DNA of 5,241 nt from Solirubrobacteraceae bacterium (GTDB lineage Bacteria; Actinomycetota; Thermoleophilia; Solirubrobacterales; Solirubrobacteraceae), in assembly GCA_030447005.1 (NCBI GenBank), contig JAUJME010000125.1, forward strand, positions 1 to 5,241. Reading direction: 5' to 3'. The notes below the pieces were generated by a model. The model had not been told where the DNA came from. It saw only the letters and a list, made by a program, of their open reading frames with translations, and did no database searches. Within the stretch, counting starts at the first letter, position 1; each line of letters starts with the position of its first letter. Below, piece by piece: positions 1 to 5,241 of this stretch. A program made the position numbers and the translations under genes.

Positions 1-200
1 AGCTGCTGGGCGACCTGGGCTACGACCCGACCTACGGCGCGCGGCCGCTCAAGCGGGTCATCCAGAAGCGGCTGGTCGACCGCCTGGCCATCGGCCTCCT
101 GCAGGGCGACTTCGCCGCGGGCGACCGCGTCCGGGTCGACGCGGTCGGCGGCGAGCTGACCTTCGAGCGGGCGGGGGCGCCGGTGGGCGCCCCCGCCTGA
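1..200 (+). CDS. clpB: ClpB-type AAA+ disaggregase, C-terminal fragment
   Basis: This is the 3' end of a gene that begins left of the window. It reads in frame from base 3 and gives 65 residues before a TGA at 198-200. The stretch [16 protein letters not shown] (residues 6-21 of the fragment) is the hallmark of the small subdomain after the second AAA+ module of ClpB/Hsp104 chaperones. It is followed by the family's usual short beta-rich end ([19 protein letters not shown]). ClpB is a cytoplasmic hexameric ATPase that works with DnaK to pull proteins out of aggregates. The last ten or so residues ([10 protein letters not shown]) are a low-complexity tail whose codons double as a hairpin. ClpC or ClpA share the GYDPxYGARPL motif, but the sequence after it fits ClpB better. 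The ATPase motifs lie outside the window, so the call rests on this C-terminal piece alone. Confidence 0.86.
   Translation, partial: LLGDLGYDPTYGARPLKRVIQKRLVDRLAIGLLQGDFAAGDRVRVDAVGGELTFERAGAPVGAPA
168..199. terminator. GC hairpin across the clpB stop, probable bidirectional terminator
   Basis: Bases 171-181 (GCGGGGGCGCC) and 186-196 (GGCGCCCCCGC) are perfect reverse complements around a 4-base loop (GGTG). The pairing extends outward to 168/199 with one G-T wobble, giving a stem of about 14 bp. It sits over the clpB stop codon and 9 bases beyond the stop of the convergent gene, where a terminator shared by both strands is expected. There is no T-run on either side, so it would be a U-less hairpin of the kind often proposed in actinobacteria. 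Termination is inferred from position and structure. A second, weak 5-bp hairpin (203-207 with 213-217) lies beside it. Confidence 0.55.
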
Positions 201-207
201 TCGGCGG

Positions 208-942
208 CTAGCCCGCCGGGAAGCCGAACTCGCCGTTCGGCGCGGGCGTCAGCGAGCTGAAGCGGACGGTGCGCGTGACGAGGATCGCCAGCCGGACGAA
301 CACGCTCGAAGGCTTGCGGGCGTAGGACTTCTGCTGGTCGAACTGGACGATCCACTGGCCCGTGCCCGGCCGGGAGACCGGGATCTGGCGCTTGCGGGCC
401 GAGAAGGTCCCGCACGGGCCACGCGGCTTGAACGAGACCCGCTTGCGGGGCTTGTTCTTGTAGATGTAGTGGGCGTAGACGCGGCCGGCCCCGGTGAACC
501 CGCGGCCGCGGAAGCGCACCTTGCTCGAGGGGCGCGCGCGGCGCGGCTGGATGCCGACGTTGAGCGCTGTGACCCGCGACGCCTGGCTCGCGGTGGCGGC
601 GGGGTCGCCCTGCTGGGTGGCGACGAGCTGGAAGGGCTTGTCGCCCTCCGAGACGAGCGGCGCCGGCGCCTGCACGCCGGCCGGGAGGTTGCCCTGCGGG
701 TCCACCGGCACGTTGGCGACGGCGACCTTGCCGTCGACGGAGATGTCGACCTTCGAGTTCGGCGCGAAGCCGCCGCCGGCCACGTCGATGGCCTCGACCT
801 CCGGGGTTAGCGGCGGCGGACGATCCACGGAGACGTAGCACGGCTTCAGCGGCGCCAGCGTCGCCGCCGGTGACACGGCGGGGAGCGCGAGGGCGGACAC
901 GGTCGCGGCGCCTGCGAGCGCCGCGAGCCTGCGGATGGACAT
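208..942 (-). CDS. Secreted protein of unknown function, Ig-like N-terminal half and very basic C-terminal half
   Basis: I do not recognise a named family for this 244-residue protein. It starts with a classical Sec signal peptide: Arg-Arg at 4-5, a hydrophobic Ala/Leu core to about residue 23, and a likely cleavage after SPA (24-26). The mature chain is thus outside the membrane. Residues about 52-82 (IDVAGGGFAPNSKVDISVDG, then VDPQGNLPAG) resemble the bacterial Ig-like repeats of cell-surface proteins, whose pattern is GxGFxPxSxVxV followed by a D-x-x-G-N turn. Around 142-160 a similar start recurs (VRFRGRGFTGAGRVYAHYIY), suggesting two related beta domains. Cys35 and Cys177 are the only cysteines and could form a disulfide. 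From residue 134 on the chain is extremely basic. The ATG at 942 is supported by GGAGG 11 bases upstream. The gene is divergent from the purine cluster and convergent with clpB. A cell-wall or surface-polymer role is possible but unproven. Confidence 0.8.
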   Translation of the reverse strand: MSIRRLAALAGAATVSALALPAVSPAATLAPLKPCYVSVDRPPPLTPEVEAIDVAGGGFAPNSKVDISVDGKVAVANVPVDPQGNLPAGVQAPAPLVSEGDKPFQLVATQQGDPAATASQASRVTALNVGIQPRRARPSSKVRFRGRGFTGAGRVYAHYIYKNKPRKRVSFKPRGPCGTFSARKRQIPVSRPGTGQWIVQFDQQKSYARKPSSVFVRLAILVTRTVRFSSLTPAPNGEFGFPAG

Positions 943-953
943 GCGGGATCTGA

Positions 954-958
954 CCTCC
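954..958 (-). promoter_or_regulatory. Ribosome binding site of the secreted-protein gene
   Basis: Read on the reverse strand this is GGAGG, 11 bases before the ATG at 942-940. It fixes that ATG as the start and agrees with the signal peptide beginning there. Confidence 0.7.
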
Positions 959-1034
959 GGTGGTTGAGGCGCCGAACACTAGCCCGATCCGGTAGAACCG
1001 CCACCGACGCCGTCCTTCCCCGAACGAAGACGCC

Positions 1035-1039
1035 AGGAG
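1035..1039 (+). promoter_or_regulatory. Ribosome binding site deciding the GTG start of the GYD gene
   Basis: AGGAG lies 8 bases before the GTG at 1048. The frame stays open further upstream, to 964, but the upstream codons would give an Arg/Thr-rich leader that lies in the divergent promoter spacer and has no such site. The GTG at 1048 is the right start. Confidence 0.75.
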
Positions 1040-1047
1040 CGCTCACC

Positions 1048-1329
1048 GTGCCGACGTACATCATGCTCACGACCCTCACCCCCGAGGGCGTGCAGACGAT
1101 CAAGAACAACCCGCAGCGCATCCGCGAGGTCAACGCGGAGATCGAGCAGCTCGGCGCCACGGTCAAGGCGCAATGGTCGACGCTCGGCCAGTACGACTTC
1201 ATCAACGTGGTCGAGGCCCCCGACGAGAAGACGATGGCGCGGGTCTCGCTCGAGCTCGGCTCCCGCGGGACGGCGCGCTACGAGTCGCTCACCGCGATCC
1301 CGATCGACGACTTCATCTCGGCGCTCTAG
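1048..1329 (+). CDS. GYD-domain protein, first gene of the purine cluster
   Basis: This 93-residue protein starts [18 protein letters not shown] and carries the GYD-family signature as [17 protein letters not shown] (about residues 44-60), with Gln in place of the more usual Arg in G-R-Y-D. It then has the typical helix and final strand ([21 protein letters not shown], about 69-89). GYD proteins are small, soluble alpha/beta proteins with a ferredoxin-like (dimeric alpha/beta barrel) look; their biochemical role is not established. The whole chain is one domain of the usual length, with no signal peptide. The stop at 1327-1329 is only 4 bases before purD, so the two are co-transcribed and this is the promoter-proximal gene of the operon. 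A role in purine synthesis, such as regulation or ligand binding, is only inferred from position. The family call is fairly secure; the function is unknown. Confidence 0.82.
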   Translation: MPTYIMLTTLTPEGVQTIKNNPQRIREVNAEIEQLGATVKAQWSTLGQYDFINVVEAPDEKTMARVSLELGSRGTARYESLTAIPIDDFISAL

Positions 1330-1333
1330 AGCG
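1322..1333. repeat. 12-base perfect palindrome at the GYD/purD junction
   Basis: CGCTCTAGAGCG is its own reverse complement. It spans the last codons and TAG stop of the GYD gene and ends directly against the GTG start of purD, where a ribosome binding site would normally be. Its centre is CTAG, a tetranucleotide scarce in many bacterial genomes. It could be a small operator or mRNA structure, or chance; no second copy is visible in the window. Confidence 0.5.
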
Positions 1334-2572
1334 GTGCGGGTCCTCGTCGTCGGCGCCGGCGGGCGCGAGCACGCGATCGTCCGCGCCCTGGCGCGCTCGC
1401 CGCGCCGGCCGGAGATCCTCTGCGCGCCGGGCAACCCCGGGATCCTCCGCGACGCGGCGCCGCTGGAGGGCGAGGACCTCGCCGCGGCGGCGGCCGCGGC
1501 CGGCGTCGACCTCGCGGTGGTCGGCCCGGAGGCGCCGCTGGTCGACGGGCTGGCCGACCGGCTGCGCGCGGCGGGCGTCGCCTGCTTCGGGCCGAGCGCC
1601 GAGGCGGCGGTCCTCGAGGGCTCGAAGTCCTTCGCCAAGGAGGTCATGGAGGCGGCGGGCGTTCCGACGGGCGGCCACTGGGCGGTGCGGACCGTCCCCG
1701 ACGGCCTCGCGGTCATCGGCGACTACCCGGCGGTGATCAAGAGCGACGGCCTGGCGGCGGGGAAGGGCGTGGTGATCGCGCAGAGCGAGGACGAGGCCCG
1801 CGACGCCCTCCACGAGATGATCGTCGAGCAGCGCTTCGGCAACCACGCGGTGCTCGTCGAGGAGTACCTCGAGGGCGAGGAGGTCTCCCTGCTCGCGCTG
1901 TGCGACGGCGAGCGCGCGGTGCCGCTGGCGCCGGCGCGCGACTACAAGCGCATCGGCGACGGCGACGCGGGACCGAACACCGGCGGGATGGGCGCGTTCT
2001 CGCCCGTCCCCGAGGTCGGCCCGGAGCTGGTCGAGGAGCTCGTCGCCGCCGTCCACCAGCCCGTGGTCGACGAGATGGCGCGGCGCGGCACGCCGTTCCA
2101 GGGCGTCCTCTACGCGGGGCTGATGCTGACGAGCGACGGCCCGCGGGTACTCGAGTTCAACGTCCGCTTCGGCGACCCGGAGACCCAGGCCGTCCTCCCG
2201 CGCCTGCGCTCGGACCTGCTCGACGCGCTCGAGCGCGCCGCGCGCCCCGGCGGGCTCGCCGGCGTGGAGCTCGACTGGGATCCGCGGACCGCGGTGACGG
2301 TGGTGCTCGCCTCGCGGGGCTACCCGGCCGAGCCGGAGACGGGCGACCCGATCGCCGGGCTCGACGCGGTCGACGGCGAGGTGGAGGTCACCCACGCCGG
2401 GACGGCGGCGGGGCCGGGCGGCGAGGTGCTCACCGCGGGCGGGCGGGTGCTCAACGTCACCGCGCTGGGCGACGACGCGGACGCCGCCCGCGCCGCCGCT
2501 TATGCTGCCGCCGACATGATCGACTTCCAGGGCAAGCAACTGCGCCGCGACATCGCCGGGGTCCCCGTCTGA
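1334..2572 (+). CDS. purD: Phosphoribosylamine--glycine ligase (GAR synthetase)
   Basis: PurD joins phosphoribosylamine and glycine with ATP to make glycinamide ribonucleotide, step two of de novo purine synthesis, in the cytoplasm. The 412-residue chain has the family's order: an N-terminal nucleotide-binding-like fold starting [13 protein letters not shown] (2-14); SKSFAK (97-102) opening the ATP-grasp region; the glycine-rich [11 protein letters not shown] (136-146); the PurD signature [10 protein letters not shown] (215-224); and [12 protein letters not shown] (274-285), containing metal- and ATP-binding residues. It ends [13 protein letters not shown], the usual finish. The length is slightly under the roughly 430 of the E. 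coli enzyme, with no gap in a motif. The GTG at 1334 is chosen because the conserved [10 protein letters not shown] begins there. No clear Shine-Dalgarno precedes it, so translation is probably coupled to the GYD gene 4 bases upstream. The stop shares one base with the purE ATG (TGATG). Confidence 0.97.
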   Translation: MRVLVVGAGGREHAIVRALARSPRRPEILCAPGNPGILRDAAPLEGEDLAAAAAAAGVDLAVVGPEAPLVDGLADRLRAAGVACFGPSAEAAVLEGSKSFAKEVMEAAGVPTGGHWAVRTVPDGLAVIGDYPAVIKSDGLAAGKGVVIAQSEDEARDALHEMIVEQRFGNHAVLVEEYLEGEEVSLLALCDGERAVPLAPARDYKRIGDGDAGPNTGGMGAFSPVPEVGPELVEELVAAVHQPVVDEMARRGTPFQGVLYAGLMLTSDGPRVLEFNVRFGDPETQAVLPRLRSDLLDALERAARPGGLAGVELDWDPRTAVTVVLASRGYPAEPETGDPIAGLDAVDGEVEVTHAGTAAGPGGEVLTAGGRVLNVTALGDDADAARAAAYAAADMIDFQGKQLRRDIAGVPV

Positions 2573-3060
2573 TGGCCGCCGAGATGGACCCCGTCACCCA
2601 GGCCGAGGCGGTCACCGAGGCCGCCGTCGAGGAGGAGTTCGCCGAGCTCGACGTCGACGCGCCGCGCGTCGGCATCCTCATGGGCTCGGAATCCGACCGC
2701 GGCGCGATGGAGGCGGCGAGCAAGGAGCTCGAGGCGCGCGACATCCTCCACGAGGTCCGCGTCATGTCCGCCCACCGCGACCCCGACACGGTGGCCGAGT
2801 ACGCCAAGAACGCCCAGATGCGGGGGATCCGCGTGCTGATCTGCGGGGCGGGCCTCAGCGCCGCGCTGCCCGGCGTGGTCGCCGCCCACTCGGCGCTCCC
2901 GGTCATCGGCGTGCCGCTCACGTCGTCGAAGTCGGTCGCCGGCGGCCTGGATGCGCTCCTCTCGATCGCCCAGATGCCGCCCGGCGTGCCGGTGGCCTGC
3001 GTCGGGGTGGACTCGGCGAAGAACGCCGCCGTGCTGGCCGCGCGCATACTCAACGCGTGA
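2572..3060 (+). CDS. purE: PurE, N5-CAIR mutase / AIR carboxylase family, with unusual active-site loop
   Basis: PurE makes 4-carboxy-AIR: class I enzymes move the carboxylate of N5-CAIR (made by PurK), and class II enzymes fix CO2 directly on AIR. The 162 residues include GILMGSESD (34-42, the phosphate-binding loop), MSAHRDPD (65-72, with His68 matching the catalytic His45 of E. coli), CGAGLSAALPG (91-101), GGLDALLSIAQMPPGVPVA (124-142) and KNAAVLAARIL (150-160). By gapless alignment with E. coli from memory, Ala98 falls on the conserved His75 of AHLPG. Residues 1-31 form a tail with ten acidic and no basic residues. The chain ends NA just after AARIL, without the roughly 25-residue C-terminal helix usual in the family. 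ATG 2572 overlaps the purD stop; ATG 2584 is the only alternative start and changes little. No purK lies in the window. The PurE fold is certain; class and activity are less so. Confidence 0.93.
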   Translation: MAAEMDPVTQAEAVTEAAVEEEFAELDVDAPRVGILMGSESDRGAMEAASKELEARDILHEVRVMSAHRDPDTVAEYAKNAQMRGIRVLICGAGLSAALPGVVAAHSALPVIGVPLTSSKSVAGGLDALLSIAQMPPGVPVACVGVDSAKNAAVLAARILNA

Positions 3061-4322
3061 TCTCCCGCTACACCCGCCCCGAGCTCGGGGCGGTCTGGAC
3101 GGACGAGGCGCGGATGACCGCGTGGCGCGACGTCGAGGTGGCGGCGGCCGAGGCGCTCGAGGGACCGACGGAGGACGAGCTCGACGCCATCCGCGCGGCC
3201 ACCTTCACCGTCGCGGCGGTCTCCGAGCGCGAGCGGATCACCGACCATGACGTCGCCGCCTTCGTCGACGTCCTCTCCGCCGACGCCGGCCCGGCCGGGC
3301 GCTGGATCCACTTCGGGCTGACCTCCTCCGACGTCCTCGACACCGCGCTGGCGCTCCAGATCCGCCGCGCGGGGGAGCCGATCGGCGCGGGCGCCCGCGA
3401 GCTGGCCGCGGCGCTGGCCGACCGCGCCCGGGAGCACGCCGCCACGCTCTGCGTCGGGCGCACCCACGGCGTCCACGCCGAGCCGACCTCCTTCGGGCTC
3501 AAGCTCGCCGGCTTCGCCTTCGAGGCCCACCGCAACGCCGAGCGGCTCGAGCGCGCGTTCGCCCAGGCGTCGACGGGGGCGATCTCCGGCGCGGTCGGGA
3601 CCTACGCGTCGCTGGGGCCGGGCTTCGAGGCCCGCGTGCTCGAGCGCCTCGGCATCCCGGGCGAGCCCGTCTCCACGCAGGTCGTCCCGCGCGACCGCCA
3701 CGCCGAGCTGCTGCAGGCGATCGCGCTCGCCGGCGCCGGGCTCGAGCGCCTCGCGACGGAGATCCGCCACCTCCAGCGCACGGAGGTCCGCGAGGTCGAG
3801 GAGCCGTTCCGGGCCGGCCAGAAGGGCTCGAGCGCGATGCCCCACAAGCGCAACCCGATCACCACGGAGCGCATCACCGGGCTCGCCCGCGTCCTGCGCG
3901 GCCACGCGAGCGCCGCGGTGGAGAACGTCGCCCTCTGGCACGAGCGCGACATCTCGCACTCCGGCGCCGAGCGGGTCATCCTCCCTGACGCCACGATCCT
4001 CCTCGACTACATGCAGTCGCTGGCGCTGCGCGTCGTGCGGGGGATGGTCGTCCACGAGGACCGCATGCGCGCGAACCTCGAGGTCACCTGCGGCGCGCTC
4101 TTCTCCCAGCGGGTCCTGCTCGCGCTCGTGGAGGGCGGGATGGTCCGCGACGAGGCCTACCGGATCGTCCAGCGTGCCGCGCAGGAGGCGTGGGACACCC
4201 AGACCCCGCTGCGCGACCTCCTCGCCGCCGAGCCGGCCGTGGCCGGACTCGACCTCGACGCGATCTTCGACTACGGCCACTACATCCGCCACGTCCCCGA
4301 GATCCTGGAGCGGCTGCCGTGA
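3057..4322 (+). CDS. purB: Adenylosuccinate lyase
   Basis: PurB removes fumarate from SAICAR to give AICAR and from adenylosuccinate to give AMP. It is a cytoplasmic homotetramer of the fumarase/aspartase superfamily. The 421 residues are full length for the bacterial short type and carry all three superfamily regions: HFGLTSSDVLDT (85-96); GRTHGVHAEPTSFG (134-147), where His137 is in the place of the general acid His141 of the B. subtilis enzyme; and the signature loop GSSAMPHKRNP (257-267) with the catalytic serine, probably Ser258. The opening ISRYTRPELGAVWTDEAR is the classic PurB N-terminus and fixes the GTG start at 3057. That GTG overlaps the purE stop as GTGA and has no Shine-Dalgarno, so re-initiation by ribosomes finishing purE is likely. 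The stop at 4320-4322 overlaps the next gene in the same way. Nothing looks broken. Confidence 0.97.
   Translation: MISRYTRPELGAVWTDEARMTAWRDVEVAAAEALEGPTEDELDAIRAATFTVAAVSERERITDHDVAAFVDVLSADAGPAGRWIHFGLTSSDVLDTALALQIRRAGEPIGAGARELAAALADRAREHAATLCVGRTHGVHAEPTSFGLKLAGFAFEAHRNAERLERAFAQASTGAISGAVGTYASLGPGFEARVLERLGIPGEPVSTQVVPRDRHAELLQAIALAGAGLERLATEIRHLQRTEVREVEEPFRAGQKGSSAMPHKRNPITTERITGLARVLRGHASAAVENVALWHERDISHSGAERVILPDATILLDYMQSLALRVVRGMVVHEDRMRANLEVTCGALFSQRVLLALVEGGMVRDEAYRIVQRAAQEAWDTQTPLRDLLAAEPAVAGLDLDAIFDYGHYIRHVPEILERLP
4307..4310 (+). promoter_or_regulatory. Ribosome binding site of the M24 peptidase gene
   Basis: GGAG sits inside the last codons of purB, 8 bases before the GTG at 4319. 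It supports that start and means this gene, unlike purB, need not depend only on coupling. Confidence 0.6.
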
Positions 4323-5241
4323 GCGAGACGAACGAGGCCATCCTCCTCCACGCGGCCCCCGACCGCTCGGCCGACCTCTTCCACGCGGTCCCGCTCGGCA
4401 TCGGGGACGCCTTCACCTACCTCGAGGCCTCCGGCCGCCGCGTCGCGGTGATCAGCGTGCTCGAGCGAGACGCGGTCCGGGGGCTGGGGGTCGAGGTGAT
4501 CGACCCTTCCGCGCTCGGCCGCGACGAGCTCTTCGCCCAGGGGCTGGACCCGCTGACCGCTGACGCGGAGCTCGCCCTGCGCGCGGCGCGGGAGCTCGGC
4601 CTCGAGCGCGCGACCGTGCCGCCGGACTTCCCGGTGCTGGTCGCCGACCACCTCCGCGCGGCGGGCTTCGGGCTCGACGTCGACGACGACGCCTTCATGC
4701 GCCGGCGGCGGGTGAAGACGGGCGCCCAGCTCGAGGGGATCCTGCGCGCCCAGGCCGCAGCGGACGCCGCGATGGCGGTCGCCCGCGACCTGCTCGGCGA
4801 GCTGCGCGAGGGCCTTGAGTCCGAGGACGTGCGCCGCGCCATGCAGGCGACCTGCGCCGAGCAGGGCGCCGAGCTGCCCGACGACGTGATCGTCTCGAGC
4901 GGGGCGCAGGCTGCGATCGGCCACGAGTCGGGCTCGGGCCCCATCGCGCGCGGAGCGCCGGTCATCGTCGACATCTGGCCGCGCGACAAGGCGTCGCGGT
5001 GCTGGGCGGACATGACGCGCTCCTTCGTGGCGGGCGCGGGCGAGCCGCCGGAGGAGCTCGCCCGCTACTGGTCGCTGGCGCGCGACTCGCTCGACCGCGT
5101 GCTCGCCGCGATCCGCCCCGGCGTCGCCGGGCGCGACCTCTTCGCGATCTCCTGCGAGCCCTTCCACGAGGCCGGCATCCCGACGCAGCTCTCCAAGGAG
5201 CCGGGCACGACGCTCGAGGACGGCTACTTCCACTCCCTCGG
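4319..5241 (+). CDS. M24-family metallopeptidase (Xaa-Pro aminopeptidase-like), cut by the window edge
   Basis: An open frame from GTG 4319 runs off the right edge after 307 whole codons. Residues 1 to about 125 form a creatinase-type N-terminal domain. MRRRRVKTGAQLEGILRAQ (127-145) is the usual linker and first helix of the catalytic 'pita-bread' domain. His202 (GHESGSGP) takes the place of the proton-shuttle histidine. Asp218 (VDIWPRD) and Asp231 (WADMTRSF) are the first two metal ligands. HSLG (from 305) starts the HxxxH motif, whose ligand histidine would lie just outside. The two aspartates are 13 residues apart, against 11 in PepP, prolidase and methionine aminopeptidase, so this belongs to a divergent subgroup. 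Such enzymes use two metal ions to cleave Xaa-Pro peptides; the substrate here is unknown. It has no signal peptide, so it is probably cytoplasmic. It overlaps purB by 4 bases and is co-transcribed with the purine genes. The missing glutamate ligands cannot be checked. Confidence 0.88.
   Translation, partial: MSETNEAILLHAAPDRSADLFHAVPLGIGDAFTYLEASGRRVAVISVLERDAVRGLGVEVIDPSALGRDELFAQGLDPLTADAELALRAARELGLERATVPPDFPVLVADHLRAAGFGLDVDDDAFMRRRRVKTGAQLEGILRAQAAADAAMAVARDLLGELREGLESEDVRRAMQATCAEQGAELPDDVIVSSGAQAAIGHESGSGPIARGAPVIVDIWPRDKASRCWADMTRSFVAGAGEPPEELARYWSLARDSLDRVLAAIRPGVAGRDLFAISCEPFHEAGIPTQLSKEPGTTLEDGYFHSL

Larger units (their letters stand above)
943..1047. promoter_or_regulatory. Divergent intergenic region with both outward promoters
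   Basis: This 105-base spacer separates two genes that start in opposite directions, so it should contain both promoters. For the leftward gene, TAGTGT (reverse strand of 976-981) is a possible -10 box about 35 bases from the ATG, but I see no good -35 box. For the rightward operon, TAGAAC (993-998) is the only -10-like string, and the TTGAGG at 964-969 is 23 bases away, which is too far to pair normally. A small inverted repeat, CGGT-AGA-ACCG (990-1000), overlaps it. I see no purine riboswitch: the rightward leader is too short and lacks a three-way-junction pattern. Confidence 0.4.

Noticed and set aside
32..979. Minus-strand frame of about 315 codons covering the secreted-protein gene and the end of clpB
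   Set aside because: It is frame-shifted against the 208-942 gene, which has a signal peptide, a ribosome binding site and balanced composition. The longer frame is low-complexity Arg/Pro/Ala.
964..1047. Upstream extension of the GYD protein
   Set aside because: The extra residues are Arg/Thr-rich, absent from the family and coded within the divergent promoter spacer. AGGAG points to the GTG at 1048.
943..1047. Purine riboswitch or PurR-type operator upstream of the operon
   Set aside because: I could not find a three-way-junction pattern or a recognised operator. The only symmetry is a 4-bp inverted repeat at 990-1000, too short to call.
1900..2571. Upstream in-frame extension of purE through the second half of purD
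   Set aside because: It would add an Arg-rich stretch overlapping purD, which PurE proteins do not have. The ATG at 2572 sits at the purD stop in the expected coupled position.
2457..4292. Long open frame on the minus strand (about 611 codons) opposite purE and purB
   Set aside because: It lies antisense to two full, motif-complete enzymes. Its product is Arg/Gly/Asp-rich with no recognisable domain, which is the usual shadow of GC-rich coding sequence.
4280..5233. Minus-strand open frame of about 317 codons opposite the M24 gene
   Set aside because: Arg/Ala/Val-rich translation without motifs. The plus strand carries clear M24 metal-ligand motifs in the same bases.
1..5241. A new defence, mobile or other multi-gene system
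   Set aside because: No repeats, recombinase, toxin-antitoxin pair, RNA gene or composition break is visible. The genes are chromosomal housekeeping genes plus one secreted protein of unknown function.

Overview
The window is very GC-rich, and nearly every third codon position is G or C. It reads as a piece of an actinobacterial chromosome. The gene content, GTG-rich starts and protein style suggest a deep-branching, high-GC actinobacterium of the Thermoleophilia/Solirubrobacterales kind. That placement is inferred from general resemblance, not from a marker gene, and no mobile element, RNA gene or CRISPR array is visible.

Layout. Positions 1-200 hold the last 65 codons of a ClpB-type disaggregase gene reading rightward. 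It converges, with only 7 bases between the stop codons, on a leftward gene (208-942) for a secreted, strongly basic protein of unknown function. A long perfect GC hairpin (168-199) covers the clpB stop and probably separates the two transcripts. A 105-base divergent spacer (943-1047) then leads into a tightly packed rightward cluster that runs off the right edge: a 93-residue GYD-domain protein, purD, purE, purB and an M24-family (Xaa-Pro aminopeptidase-like) metallopeptidase. The junctions are +4, -1, -4 and -4 bases, so this is almost certainly one operon with translational coupling.

How the genes work together. PurD makes glycinamide ribonucleotide (GAR), PurE acts on the aminoimidazole ribonucleotide (AIR/N5-CAIR) carboxylation step, and PurB catalyses both the SAICAR-to-AICAR and adenylosuccinate-to-AMP eliminations. 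This is therefore a partial de novo purine operon. The GYD protein at its head and the peptidase at its tail have no textbook role in the pathway.

Most of the window is ordinary housekeeping sequence. The points most worth a second look are: PurE, which keeps the SAHR histidine but has alanine where class I enzymes have a second conserved histidine, lacks the usual C-terminal helix and carries an acidic N-terminal tail; the GYD protein as first gene of a purine operon; and the charge-asymmetric secreted protein. I see no convincing wholly new multi-gene system here.
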